From Planotetraspora mira (GTDB lineage Bacteria > Actinomycetota > Actinomycetes > Streptosporangiales > Streptosporangiaceae): DNA of 64,000 nt. The stretch is taken from NCBI RefSeq assembly GCF_016863275.1, contig NZ_BOOO01000037.1, positions 124,001 to 188,000 of the forward strand, given 5' to 3'. The notes under the pieces were generated by a model that saw nothing but the letters and a program-made list of their open reading frames with translations, was not told where the DNA came from and made no database searches. Positions 44,229-53,685 of this stretch are shown here, one piece after another. How positions within the stretch are numbered: position 1 is the first letter of the stretch; every line of letters starts with the position of its first letter. A program made the position numbers and the translations under genes.

Positions 44229-44738
44229 ATGGCTGAAGACAGCAAGTCCGCCCGGTACAGCGAACACCTGGATGTTCTGCTTGCGTTGATTACCTACTTC
44301 AGCCTCGCGGAGTGGCGCAGCCGCTCTCCGTATTGGCTGGCCAAAGACCTCGGCCTCAGCATGCCGATGGTCATGTCGGCACTGGACGCGTTCCCTGGTC
44401 TCTTCCGGAAGAGTCGCAAGGTGCACCCGACCGACGTCGGCGACCAACCCGCCTACACGCTGCATGCACGTTACGCGCGTCGTCGAGAGCGGACGCCGAT
44501 GTCTCCCGGAGGGGACGAATCGACATCGAGTACCCCTACTCCCCCGCGGCGCGGGTCTAGCGAGGAACTCGATCCTGACACCCTTCGCGCGCTCCTGGAT
44601 TTCGTAGTCGAACAGGCCAGAGCGGAGCGCGAATCGGATAGGCACGCACGGGCTCAGATCTGGCTACGGGTGGGTGTGATCGTGGCCGCGGTCAGCAGTC
44701 TGCTCACCGCAGTCATCCAGCTGTTCATTGCGGCGTGA
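44229..44738 (+). CDS. Winged-helix-like protein with C-terminal membrane helix
   Basis: 169 residues. Residues 10-85 look like a winged helix (SEHLDVLLALITYFSLAEWR, YWLAKDLGLSMPMVMSALDA). A Ser/Thr/Pro linker (residues 95-112) leads to a helix and one predicted membrane segment at the end (VGVIVAAVSSLLTAVIQLF). GAAAGAGG precedes the ATG. It follows the repeat array by 130 bases and precedes the unknown three-gene operon on the same strand by about 290 bases. No family recognised; a membrane-tethered regulator is possible. Confidence 0.6.
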   Translation: MAEDSKSARYSEHLDVLLALITYFSLAEWRSRSPYWLAKDLGLSMPMVMSALDAFPGLFRKSRKVHPTDVGDQPAYTLHARYARRRERTPMSPGGDESTSSTPTPPRRGSSEELDPDTLRALLDFVVEQARAERESDRHARAQIWLRVGVIVAAVSSLLTAVIQLFIAA

Positions 44739-45029
44739 TCAGCAGCCCGGGGAGTGGATGGAGGCTGGTGCCGCCACTTACGACAACCTTGTACACACCC
44801 ACTCTTTTCCGGATTCCTAATCCTGTGCTACTTCGCCGACCGCGCCTCGGCCTGATCGCTGTAGTGATAGGCAATGTGTCCGCGCCTTGCTGGCCATGGC
44901 CGTTAATTTTACCGATGCGCGGTTTGTGCTGTTTAGTCCGAAGGCGTACGCGGCCTTTGAGCATGCGGTGGAACATCCAAATCAGTGACGCCTGACATTA
45001 TCTGTAACTGAAAAGAAAGAAAAGGATTC

Positions 45030-48000
45030 GTGGATAAGATCCACGGTGCGGCAAATAATGGTCCCATGTCGGCCGATGTCATCCGCGTTCCAATCGTCGA
45101 GTTCATGGTGGTCCGCTCTCCGGAGCCGGTCGGCACCCTGGCCTCCTACCGTCACTTCATCCGCGACGAGATCAGCCGCGCGCCGGTGCTCACCCATGTG
45201 CCGCCACCCGACGCCTATTCGGTCACCCGGGTCTCGCCGATCGGTCGGCTGGTCTATGACCTGGTCTTCTGCCGTGGTTTATCCGACGCCGACTTTCCGG
45301 GGGCGCTCAAGGCGGAACTGCTCGCCCGGCTGGAGCCCAGCCGGGCGCACTGCCCGAGGCAGGGAGAGGATCCCGGGCCGCTGCGGCTCGTCCTCGAAGA
45401 CCTTGAGCAGCACGCGTACCTGCTGGAAGGCGAGGACTACTACATCCTGCCCGACACGCTTCGGCAGCTGGCCGAGCACCCGTTCATCGCGGACCTAATC
45501 GCCCTGGGTCCGGTGCTGGAACGGGCGCTGGATCACGACGACATAGCCGTTCTGCTGAGCGACGTGACCGCCGTCCTGCGCGGGACGCCGGTCGACCAGG
45601 TGGTCTTCGAAAACGGCTACACCTCGCCCGGCTTCGCCGAGGCCAAGCGGAGCCTGTTCGACGTGCTCTACCTGCTCTACCTGCTGCGCAAGTGGACGCG
45701 GGTCAACCTGACCGGCATCCTCTCCGGTCTCCGCGTGCTCCACGTGCTGGAGGCGCTCGCCTTCGACGTGGTCTATGAGCGGGTACGCGCCGGAGGAACC
45801 GACCCCACCGACGGCACGATCCTTACGACGCTCGCGCAGTACGTGCCCGACCTGGCTGGCTGGGACCCCGCGTCCCCCGTGCCCGGAATGCCACTCGTCG
45901 CCGACAAGCACGCGCTGGAGACCCTGCTTACGGCCACCCCGGTGATCCATCCGCTGTTCTCCCGGCTTAACCGGTTCACCCGCCCCTTCAACGACATCAA
46001 GCCGATCGGCGTCGGCGACCTCAAGGTTGTCAAGCAGTGGCTGCGCGGCTACACCGTCGGCGAGATCGCGCACGTCGACACCGTCCTGCGCAGCGAATTC
46101 AAGTCGCGGGTACACCGCCGGCTGGAGAAGACCGAGGACGTCTTCTCACTCACCCGGGAGCAGCAGAACGACGTCCAGCGGGACACCCAGACCACGGACC
46201 GCTTCGAGCTCAAACGTGAGGCCGAGGACGTCGTGAAGACGGACCTCAGCGCCAACGCGGGGCTCAGCGTCAACGTCAACTACCAGGGCACCGGATACAA
46301 CATCGCGTCCAGCGTCACCGGCGGCTTCGCCTACGCCCGGTCGGCCACCGAGACCGCCCGGATCGCCACCACGTACGCCCGCGACGTCGTCGACAAGGCG
46401 GTCAGCCGGATCCAGAACAGGGTCGTGCAGCAGCGCACGACCACCCAGCTGTTCGAAACCGAGGAGACCAACACCCACACCTACGACAACCGCGAGGGCG
46501 ACGAGCACGTCTCCGGCCTTTACTACTGGCTGGACAAGAACTACCGCGCCCAGGTGTACAACTTCGGCAAGCGCATGATGTTCGAGTTCGTCATCCCCGA
46601 ACCGGCGGCCTTCCTCGTCGAGTCTCGCCTGCGGGCGTTCGAGGCCACCCTGGAGATGCCGACGCATCCCGTCGAGCCGCCCGAGGAGACACTCCCGCAA
46701 AGCGTGCTCGACCTCGACCCCGCCACGATCGACGAGGTGGAGTTCCGCCGCCTGTCCCGTGTCTACGACCTCACGGACTTCACCTACCCGGCCGAAGAAA
46801 TCAAGGTCGACTTCGTCAACGCGAGCACCGGCCGCAACTACTTCAACGACAGCCAGGTCGACTCGAACACCTGGCAGGCCAGGACGTACCAGTGCCGGCT
46901 CAACGCGAAGGACTACGTCATCACCAACCTGGTGGTGACGGGCTACATCTACTACTGGGGCGCCAACGACACGAGCCCCTGGTTCAACGAGCAGAACACC
47001 TTCGACGCGTACGTGGACGGCCACCGCTACGCGCACGACGTCGACAACGCCAGCGAGCGCTGGTTCCTCACCCCCAGGGTCTACCCCGGCGAGGACGCGC
47101 CGCCGCTTCGCGACCAGCAGGTCAGCCTGGTGCTGGGATTCTGGGACGTGGCGCAGTTCGACCTGAGCGTGTTCGCTGAGCTCAAGCTGTCGGACACCGC
47201 CCTCGGCGACTGGCGCGACAAGGTCTACCAGCACATCCGCGACATAGAGCAGAAGCGCGTGGACGCGATCAACGACCTGCGCAAGCAGACGTACCAGAGC
47301 GAACTGTCCGCCTACAAGGAGCGGGTCGCCGAGATCCGCTCGCTGGCCGTCAACGAGATCCTCCAGGGCCAGTCCGAGGCGGCCAACCGGCAGGTGATCC
47401 TCCGCGAGCTCAAGCGGCTCTGCCTGTCGATGCTCGCCAGAGAGTTCGACTTCGCGGCCGAGGACGACATCCTGACCGACCTCGACGACACCGGCAGCCG
47501 CCCGGTCAAGTCGGAGTTCCGCCGGTTCCGGGTCACCGAGGAGCCCGACGAGAAGGGCGTGCCGCAGCCGTCCGCGTTCTACGAGCTCGGGACGAAGCAG
47601 CTGGACTTTCCCGTGCCCATCGTCGCCACGGCACGCCAGAAGGGAAGGTACGTCCAGTTTCTGGAGCAGGCGTTTGAGTGGCACCAGCTCGCGTACATCT
47701 GTTACCCCTACTTCTGGGCGACGCCGCCACGGTGGATCGAGCTGATGAACCGCTCCGACCGCGCCGACCCGTTCCTCAGCGAGTTCCTGCAGGCCGGTTC
47801 GGCCCGCGTCCTGCTCGCCGTGACCCCCAAGTACGACTGCGCGGTCCAGCACTACCTCGAAACCGGCGAGCCGTGGTTCGACGACGACCCCCCGGTCATC
47901 GGCGACCCGCTGTTCATCCCGCTCCACCAGGAGCTGCGCCGCCGCCAGGACGACCGGGCCGGCGCCGAGCCCGACGGCGAGTACTGGGACTTCACGCTGC

Positions 48001-48065
48001 CGACCTCGCTGGTGTACCTCCAGGACAGCAGCACCGCGCTGCCGCCGCTGCTCGACGAGGAGTAG
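45030..48065 (+). CDS. Large protein of unknown function, first gene of a three-gene operon
   Basis: 1011 residues from a GTG after AAAGGA; an ATG at 45066 is an alternative start without a ribosome site. No signal peptide. Residues ~390-480 are helix-rich (EKTEDVFSLTREQQNDVQRD, ETARIATTYARDVVDKAVSR), followed by EHVSGLYYWLDKNYRAQVYN and KRMMFEFVIPEPAAF. Residues ~730-800 form another long helix (KVYQHIRDIEQKRVDAINDL), and the C-terminus is WH/Tyr-rich (LEQAFEWHQLAYICYPYFWA). No catalytic motif or Cas/RuvC pattern is visible. Two bases separate it from the next gene. Assembly or structural roles are possible; I do not recognise the family. Confidence 0.75.
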   Translation: MDKIHGAANNGPMSADVIRVPIVEFMVVRSPEPVGTLASYRHFIRDEISRAPVLTHVPPPDAYSVTRVSPIGRLVYDLVFCRGLSDADFPGALKAELLARLEPSRAHCPRQGEDPGPLRLVLEDLEQHAYLLEGEDYYILPDTLRQLAEHPFIADLIALGPVLERALDHDDIAVLLSDVTAVLRGTPVDQVVFENGYTSPGFAEAKRSLFDVLYLLYLLRKWTRVNLTGILSGLRVLHVLEALAFDVVYERVRAGGTDPTDGTILTTLAQYVPDLAGWDPASPVPGMPLVADKHALETLLTATPVIHPLFSRLNRFTRPFNDIKPIGVGDLKVVKQWLRGYTVGEIAHVDTVLRSEFKSRVHRRLEKTEDVFSLTREQQNDVQRDTQTTDRFELKREAEDVVKTDLSANAGLSVNVNYQGTGYNIASSVTGGFAYARSATETARIATTYARDVVDKAVSRIQNRVVQQRTTTQLFETEETNTHTYDNREGDEHVSGLYYWLDKNYRAQVYNFGKRMMFEFVIPEPAAFLVESRLRAFEATLEMPTHPVEPPEETLPQSVLDLDPATIDEVEFRRLSRVYDLTDFTYPAEEIKVDFVNASTGRNYFNDSQVDSNTWQARTYQCRLNAKDYVITNLVVTGYIYYWGANDTSPWFNEQNTFDAYVDGHRYAHDVDNASERWFLTPRVYPGEDAPPLRDQQVSLVLGFWDVAQFDLSVFAELKLSDTALGDWRDKVYQHIRDIEQKRVDAINDLRKQTYQSELSAYKERVAEIRSLAVNEILQGQSEAANRQVILRELKRLCLSMLAREFDFAAEDDILTDLDDTGSRPVKSEFRRFRVTEEPDEKGVPQPSAFYELGTKQLDFPVPIVATARQKGRYVQFLEQAFEWHQLAYICYPYFWATPPRWIELMNRSDRADPFLSEFLQAGSARVLLAVTPKYDCAVQHYLETGEPWFDDDPPVIGDPLFIPLHQELRRRQDDRAGAEPDGEYWDFTLPTSLVYLQDSSTALPPLLDEE

Positions 48066-48067
48066 CC

Positions 48068-49714
48068 GTGGAGGAGGCCGACGGCATCGAGATCGTCCCC
48101 GGCCCGAGCCGCTTCTTCGACGACGGCGCCCTGATGTCCTCGCCCGAGGCGGCGCCGCCTTCCGTGGGCGATTCGATCGCCTGGGTACGCCGGGTGGCCG
48201 TCTACGAAGCCGCGCTGGCCAAGGAGTACCGCCTGATCCGCATGTCGCTGCCGGACCGCCCCCGGCCGCACCACCCGGTCACCGTGGACGGCCGGACCGT
48301 GGACCTGGTGTACGACGCCACACTCGACCGGCAACTCCACGGCCTGTACGTCGGCCACGGCTGGCCGGCCATCCTGGCCGTACAAGCCGCCCTGGAACGA
48401 GCCGCCACCAGCTACCCCAGCCGGAAGCTGCATCCGTGGAAGGTGGTCAAGGACTTCGCCGAGTACGCGATCACGGCACTCTGGACGCGGGTCCGCGCAG
48501 CGCTGGCCCAACTGGACCGGATGGCCACCGACGAACTCGCCCTCCAGCTCAACCTGAGCGCCAACCTGGTCAACGAGACCTGGCAGCTGCTCGGCGTCAC
48601 CACGAGCGACAAGGACGAGCACGGGCAGGAGCACCGGACACCGAACATGACGGCGTCCTTGGACACCGTGACATGGACGAAGAAGACCTTCTACCGGCTG
48701 ACGGAACCGAAGCCGCTGCAGAGCATCATGGAGCTGATGCCGAGAGCGGTCGAGATGCGCCGGCGGCTCGGCGAGATCAAGCAGAGCCTGGTGGCCATCT
48801 CCGACACGATCGAGTGGGGCCGTCAGGAGGCCTCGGGAGCCAACTTCCCGGGCGACGTCAGCATGAAGCTGAGCCTGCAGCAACTGCTCGCCGAGGCGGA
48901 CCGGGTCACCGCTGAACTCGAGGGCGTGCTGACCCGGATCCACAAGGTGACCCCGCTCGCGATCCTCGTCCTGCCGTTCCTCCAGGAGCCGGTCACCCAG
49001 CTCGCCGTGGAACAGTCCGTCGGCGAGGTGCTAATCCAGTTCCTCGGCGAGGCCGAGCGCATCGTCAAGGGCCTGCCCCAGGAGGGGAGCTGGGTGGCGC
49101 GGATGACGCAGGACGAGCGGTCCCCGGAAACCCAGGTGCTCGACCTGGCAGTCACCGGAGCGATCGGTGACGTCCGCTTCCTGAGCATGCTCAGCGAGCG
49201 GACCCTCGACCGGCTCGTCGAGGCCGACGCCGTACCGAAGGACAGCTTCGAGTACGCGGTCTGGGCGCACTACAAACGGCAGCTGATCATCCGCCTGGCG
49301 ATCGAGAACAAGAAGGCGGAGTTCTGGCAGAGCATCGGCTCGTTCCTGGTCAAGGCGGCCACGCTGGTCACGCTTCTGCTGGTCAGAGCCCCTGTCGGGA
49401 GCTTCGCCGCCCGTGTCGCCACTGCCCTCAACGTCGGCATGATGCTGTTCCAATGCTTCACGGTGGCACATCAGCTCGCCCAGCTCGACCAGCAGCTCGC
49501 CCAAGCCATGGCCGAGGTGGACCGGCGCAGCGCGGCCGAGATCGCCCACGTGGCCGAACTCCTCGCCAGCCGGCGCGACTTCGAGCCGCAGCTGGAGCGC
49601 GCGATCGTGACCGAGATCGGGCTGATCGTGGTCGCCGGGGCCTGGCCGCAGTTCCGCGAGATGATGCACATGCGCGGCTATTACTTCGACCTCCAGACCC
49701 TCCTGGAACCATGA
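48068..49714 (+). CDS. Unknown protein with helical core and hydrophobic C-terminal region
   Basis: 548 residues from the GTG two bases after the previous stop. Mostly helical (KPLQSIMELMPRAVEMRRRL, LSLQQLLAEADRVTAELEGV). A hydrophobic stretch at about residues 435-475 (VKAATLVTLLLVRAPVGSFA, NVGMMLFQCFTVAHQLAQL) could be a membrane hairpin, followed by an amphipathic helix. Its stop overlaps the next start (ATGA). It probably forms a complex with its two operon partners. No family recognised. Confidence 0.72.
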   Translation: MEEADGIEIVPGPSRFFDDGALMSSPEAAPPSVGDSIAWVRRVAVYEAALAKEYRLIRMSLPDRPRPHHPVTVDGRTVDLVYDATLDRQLHGLYVGHGWPAILAVQAALERAATSYPSRKLHPWKVVKDFAEYAITALWTRVRAALAQLDRMATDELALQLNLSANLVNETWQLLGVTTSDKDEHGQEHRTPNMTASLDTVTWTKKTFYRLTEPKPLQSIMELMPRAVEMRRRLGEIKQSLVAISDTIEWGRQEASGANFPGDVSMKLSLQQLLAEADRVTAELEGVLTRIHKVTPLAILVLPFLQEPVTQLAVEQSVGEVLIQFLGEAERIVKGLPQEGSWVARMTQDERSPETQVLDLAVTGAIGDVRFLSMLSERTLDRLVEADAVPKDSFEYAVWAHYKRQLIIRLAIENKKAEFWQSIGSFLVKAATLVTLLLVRAPVGSFAARVATALNVGMMLFQCFTVAHQLAQLDQQLAQAMAEVDRRSAAEIAHVAELLASRRDFEPQLERAIVTEIGLIVVAGAWPQFREMMHMRGYYFDLQTLLEP

Positions 49715-50781
49715 TGGGCCTCACGAAGGCCGACGTGGCCGCGATCGCCAAGAACGCCGACAGCTCGATGTCCACCAAAATCGTCAAGACGCTCGCCCAC
49801 CACGGCACCAAACCGGCAGCCGTCGCCCACGCGCTGGCGCTCACCCCGATGTCGGCCCCGCAGCGCCGCAAGCTGCTGTACGCCCTCGTCAAAAGCTCCC
49901 CCGAGGGGGCGGCGCGCCTGAGCCTCCTCGCCAACGTGGACGCCCGCCTCCGCGTCGAACTGCCGACCCGGCTGGCGAACACCCCCCTCACCCTGGTGAA
50001 CTTCGGCGTCTCCACCACCGACGAGATGGCCGACCTCATCACCGCACGACTCACCCGCATGGAAACCGGGGCGGCTTCCCTGGCAGAGTTCCAGGCCGGG
50101 CTCGACGGCTGGCGCCGCAACATCGTCGGCAGCGTCCTGTTCGAGCGCCTGATCAAGTACGACCCCCACCTGAGCCTCTTCATCAACAAGTACGGCACCG
50201 ACTTCATCCGCATCATCAACAACGACATCGCCGACAAACCACGAGCCCTGCTCGGCGTGGACGGCAAAGCGCGCACCGTCTCCGAGCTGTTCGGCCCACC
50301 GCGGAAAGTCGTCAAGGTAGCCCTCGTCGGCCCCGACGACGTCACCCGGGAATTCACCGACTTCGGGCAACTCGCCGTTAATCCCCAAGACTGGTGGGCT
50401 TTCCTCCCCATTGAACTGAAACTGGAACGAGCGCTCGCGGGCGTGGCCGGCCAGTTCAGCGAGTTCCGCCCCCGCCTCTCCGTCGCCAAATCAATGATTG
50501 CCACGGTTATCGAGGGCGGCGAAGAGGTGCAACACATCATCAAACCAGCTCAGCTGGTGTTCCTCCGCCACGACCTCGGGCAAACCGTGATTGCCCCCAC
50601 CAGCGCCAAACAAATCGCCGCTATCCGCGCATCGGGCCCAATCGACCCTTCTTCAATAGCCTCCATCGTGGATTTTGGCCCCGCTTTCAGCCACAAACAC
50701 CAGTCGATGTACTACCGCGCCCGAGTTCTGGTCGACCGCCGCTGGCTCGAAGAGCTGATAATGCCGTTGACCGACCCATGA
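49711..50781 (+). CDS. Unknown protein, third gene of the operon
   Basis: 356 residues, ATGA overlap with the preceding gene. The N-terminal ~90 residues are helical with an Ala-rich, possibly DNA- or protein-binding pattern (KNADSSMSTKIVKTLAHHGT, SAPQRRKLLYALVKSSPEGA). The middle has FINKYGTDFIRIINNDIADK, and the C-terminus ends LVDRRWLEELIMPLTDP. No metal-binding or nucleotide-binding motif seen. Convergent with, and directly adjacent to, the ROK remnant. Confidence 0.7.
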   Translation: MMGLTKADVAAIAKNADSSMSTKIVKTLAHHGTKPAAVAHALALTPMSAPQRRKLLYALVKSSPEGAARLSLLANVDARLRVELPTRLANTPLTLVNFGVSTTDEMADLITARLTRMETGAASLAEFQAGLDGWRRNIVGSVLFERLIKYDPHLSLFINKYGTDFIRIINNDIADKPRALLGVDGKARTVSELFGPPRKVVKVALVGPDDVTREFTDFGQLAVNPQDWWAFLPIELKLERALAGVAGQFSEFRPRLSVAKSMIATVIEGGEEVQHIIKPAQLVFLRHDLGQTVIAPTSAKQIAAIRASGPIDPSSIASIVDFGPAFSHKHQSMYYRARVLVDRRWLEELIMPLTDP

Positions 50782-51254
50782 TTAGCTGATCGCGATGGTG
50801 GTGGGGTCGGACAGCACCCGCTCGATGACGACGTCCACGGTCTCCCGTGACGCCGCGCCGAAACCCAGATCGGAGGCGGCGAACGCACACCGGCCGATGG
50901 CGGCGGCCAAGCCAAGCCGGTCCAGCTCCGTCTGGGCGACGGGGATGATCCGGTCGGAGAGCCGGGCGCAGTAGTCGCCCAGGACGATCACCCGCGGGTT
51001 GAACAGGTTGACCGGGCTCGCGGCGCCTCGGCCGAGCCACCGGCCCACCTCGGTGATCGCCGCGTCGACCCGGAGGTCGCCCTCGGCGCGCCGTTGCTCC
51101 ATCTCGGCCAGCCGTTTCTCCGGGTCGCGTACGACCTGCTCCCCGATCCCATAGGCGTGGTCCGGGGTGGCCAGCCGTACCAGTGCGGCCAGGCCCACCT
51201 TGGTCTCCAGCAGCCGATTCGGCCGCCTCCTCCAGGGAGAATCTGCACCTTCAC
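50782..51254 (-). pseudogene. ROK-family protein C-terminal fragment
   Basis: Minus-strand residues GRGAASPVNLFNPRVIVLGD, YCARLSDRIIPVAQ and SRETVDVVIERVLSDPTTI are the C-terminal ROK sugar kinase/repressor signature. Upstream TKVGLAALVRLA remains, but the preceding zinc motif (CxCGxxGCxE) is broken by a frameshift near 51215 and the N-terminal two thirds are gone. The break coincides with the mini-element that begins at about 51.28 kb. Confidence 0.75.
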
Positions 51255-51281
51255 GATGGTGGACCAGTCCTACCAGCACAA

Positions 51282-51542
51282 ACGCAGAGTTTTGTCAGTA
51301 GTTACGCAGGGTTTTGTCAGTGCGGGCGCAAGGTTATGTCAGCAACTGCGCAGAGTTATGTCAGTGACTCCGAGCGGGGAGACCGCTCGTGCTGATGCTG
51401 GCCACGGTGGTCTCAGCGCGTCGGCTCTGCGCCGTGATCAACAGTGCGGCTGACTAGGGCAAACGTCTCACGGCTGAGTTGCTCGTAGCTGGCCCACTGA
51501 CAAAACTCTGCGCATTTACTGTCAGTAGCCCTGCGCTCAACA
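51282..51542. mobile_element. Mini-element with 22-bp-phased TnsB-like end sites (MITE-like)
   Basis: Four direct copies of an 18-bp motif (consensus GCGCAGRGTTWTGTCAGT) start at 51282, 51304, 51326 and 51348, exactly 22 bp apart. Two inverted copies lie at 51496-51513 and 51518-51536, again 22 bp apart, and the right end finishes with ...TCAACA (5'-TGTTGA on the other strand). Tn7-type ends contain arrays of 22-bp TnsB sites in inverted orientation, so this looks like a transposase-less derivative. It separates two truncated genes. The left terminal bases do not show TGTTGA, so the left end may be trimmed. Confidence 0.6.
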
Positions 51543-51544
51543 CA

Positions 51545-51720
51545 GGTGACCTGGCAGACCTGTGCCCACGTCAGCGGTATTCGGCTGTCGTCCAACTCGA
51601 CCGGGTGCAGGACACGGGCGTAGGCCGCGAAGCCGCGCGGCACCACCGCGCCGACCGTCCCGAGCGGCCCGCGCAGCCGCTCGGCGATCCAGTCGCCCAC
51701 GGACACGGACCGCCACAGGT
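51545..51720 (-). pseudogene. Truncated hypothetical gene cut by the mini-element
   Basis: The minus strand reads SVGDWIAERLRGPLGTVGAV, VPRGFAAYARVLHPVE and LTWAQVC, the N-terminus of a common actinobacterial protein of unknown function. Homology stops at the mini-element end (51542), and the remainder of the protein is missing. Confidence 0.55.
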
Positions 51721-51724
51721 CATT

Positions 51725-52474
51725 GCCCGGGCTGTCAGAGGGACAGGGCGATGTGTGACGTCGCCGGCAGGCCAAGAGGGACCGACCTCGGTCGAGGAGG
51801 TGCGGGACGGCGCCCTCAACGCCCATCGCGTCGTGCGTACGGCGTTTGACGGCCATCGCATGTCGCCGCGGGCGTAATCCGGTCGGTCACGTGCTTCTCC
51901 AGGACGACGCGGTCTCACGTGACCGCGCTTAGGAGTCGGGGTGGAGCGAGGCGATGGAACCCGACGTGGCCGACCACGATGCGGAGGCATGTGAAGCGCC
52001 TCCACACCCGCTGATGTGGTTCAAGCCACAGGGCGTCGAAAGGAGTGTTTCCCGGTGCTTAGTTACTAACTACGGTTTGCGCGATGGGACCCGTCAAGCC
52101 CTTAAGAACACTTATTTCAGGACACGCACACCAGAGCTCTGGCCGTTGTTGGCATTGCAGTTCCACTCACCTGCAGAAATCTGAATCCGTCTTGTCAGGG
52201 CGGATCGACCACCCTTGAAGTGAGCCACCCAAATATTTCGTACTCTTCGTACAGCCGGGAGGAGCTACAAGCGAAGGCGGAGCACCGGCGGCTCCTGGTG
52301 TGTCGGCTCCTGCCGCACCGCTGACACACCGGAGACGTGGCTCCGCGCCCAGCTCGACCTGCAGATCGTGTGCCGGGACGACTCGGGTTCCCGCCGGCGT
52401 GCGCCGCGCCCGGAGAGCCGCGCACGCACCGCCTCAGCGGCGAACCCCGGCTTCGCCGCAACCCAACAGTTCAT
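51725..52474. other. Non-coding stretch upstream of the GntR gene
   Basis: No convincing gene. It includes a 13-bp palindrome at 52060 and short disconnected frames. Its base composition is locally less GC-rich around 52060-52190, suggesting promoter-like DNA or old mobile-element debris. Confidence 0.4.
52060..52072. promoter_or_regulatory. Palindrome TAGTTACTAACTA
   Basis: A perfect 6-bp inverted repeat around one C in an otherwise gene-free region. Could be an operator; no adjacent gene start supports it strongly. Confidence 0.3.
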
Positions 52475-52494
52475 CATATGAATTACGTATGCGC
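52475..52494. promoter_or_regulatory. Candidate GntR (FadR-type) operator upstream of regulator gene
   Basis: CATATGAATTACGTATGCGC, whose reverse complement contains GCATACGTAAT, closely matches GCATACGTATTACGTGTGC in front of the importer gene at 60.2 kb. It is 41 bases upstream of the regulator start, consistent with autoregulation. Confidence 0.5.
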
Positions 52495-52535
52495 AAAGGC
52501 TATACTCAAGTTGTGACCATCTCCCTGGAGGCCCA

Positions 52536-53345
52536 GTGACTGCCGCGTCCTCTCAATCCGGTCTGGCCGCGGGCGCTTTCCGCGACTTGCTGGAGCCGAT
52601 CCGGCACAGGCGACCCCGCCGCCTGGGCGATACCGTTGTCACCTATCTGGTCGACCGCATCGTGTCTGGGGCCTATCCGGTGGACACCGTGCTCCCGACA
52701 GAGCCCGAGTTGTGCGAGGAGTTCGGCGTCTCCCGCACGGTGGTGCGTGAGTCGGTCAAGCTTCTCGAAGCGAAGGGCCTGGTCAAGGCAGTTCCTGGCC
52801 GAGGCACCCAGGTTCTGGAGCCCATTGGCTGGAACCTCCTGGACCCCGTCGTCCTGGAGGCGCAGATCCGGCACGACAGCGACCTGCGCATCCTCGACGA
52901 CCTCGTCAATGTCCGGGTGGCCCTCGAATGTGACATGGCGGCACAGTGCGCACGCGTGATCACGCCCGTCCAGGCCGAGGCGCTGACCGAGCAGGCGAAC
53001 GTGCTTGCAGAGAGCCTGGACGACCCGCTGCGCTATGCCACGGAGGACGTCGTCTTCCACGAGATGATCATGATCGCCTCCGGCAATCGTCTCGGTCATG
53101 CGATCATCCACGGCATCCACGCCAAGGCGCGACTGTCGAGCCAGTACAACGGCGACCCGAGTAAGGAAGAACTCGTCCAGTCGCTCGCTGAGCATCGGCA
53201 GATCGAGTCGATGATCCTTCAAGGCGACGCACAGGGAGCCGTGGCCGCGATGCGCGTCCACATAATGGGCTCGTGGGCCAGGCGCCGCCCCCGCGTCCTC
53301 GGGGCGCTCTCCGGTGGAGTCGGCGCCCGCGACACCCGCCCGTGA
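52536..53345 (+). CDS. GntR-family regulator, FadR subfamily
   Basis: 269 residues from a GTG after CTGGAGG. Winged helix at about residues 25-95 (YPVDTVLPTEPELCEEFGVS, RTVVRESVKLLEAKGLVKAV, PGRGTQV), then an all-helical FCD effector domain (VNVRVALECDMAAQCARVIT, EDVVFHEMIMIASGNRLGHA) with Asp/His residues of the metal site. Such proteins sense sugar acids and repress catabolic operons. It likely controls the sugar-acid operon on the opposite strand via sites at 52475 and 60275. Confidence 0.93.
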   Translation: MTAASSQSGLAAGAFRDLLEPIRHRRPRRLGDTVVTYLVDRIVSGAYPVDTVLPTEPELCEEFGVSRTVVRESVKLLEAKGLVKAVPGRGTQVLEPIGWNLLDPVVLEAQIRHDSDLRILDDLVNVRVALECDMAAQCARVITPVQAEALTEQANVLAESLDDPLRYATEDVVFHEMIMIASGNRLGHAIIHGIHAKARLSSQYNGDPSKEELVQSLAEHRQIESMILQGDAQGAVAAMRVHIMGSWARRRPRVLGALSGGVGARDTRP

Positions 53346-53685
53346 ACGACGGCTCCGATCGCACCCATTCCACCCCCAAGGTCAACGCGGCGAGTCGTAG
53401 TCACCGCGCCTGGAGCTGTGCCTCGCCGGATGTACGGCGAGCGGAATAAGTCATACTCTTGCAGGTGATCCCAAGAGGGGAGCACCGTGACCGACAGTCA
53501 CCGTGAGGGCGGATACCGGCCGGGCACCGGCGTGACCAGATCATGGCGCGCCGACATGGTCCGCGGAATTCCCACGGTCGCCAAAGCCACGTGTGCCTAA
53601 GTCTGAAACTCACCCTTGACGGCCTTCGAATCTCCTACGCTGATCTGTACCTAGAAGAGACGCGTCGCTGCACTAGAGTGCATCC
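53346..53685. other. Intergenic gap between the two GntR genes
   Basis: No gene recognised; a TTGACG near 53616 could be part of the promoter of the second regulator, but no good -10 box at standard spacing is seen. Confidence 0.35.

Noticed and set aside
46146-47927. 593-residue open frame opposite the large unknown gene
   Set aside because: Shadow frame typical of high-GC DNA: composition dominated by Val/Gly/Arg, no ribosome site, no family resemblance.
45030-48065. The 1011-residue protein as a Cas12-like effector
   Set aside because: No RuvC-type motifs or zinc finger could be seen, and it sits in an operon with two other non-Cas proteins.
51282-51365. The 22-bp repeats as plasmid replication iterons
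   Set aside because: No replication initiator gene nearby, and inverted copies with a sharp CAACA end recurring at 61.9 kb fit transposon ends better; not fully excluded.
53616-53641. Promoter TTGACG...TACGCT before the second GntR gene
   Set aside because: Spacing of about 14 bases is too short for a confident call.
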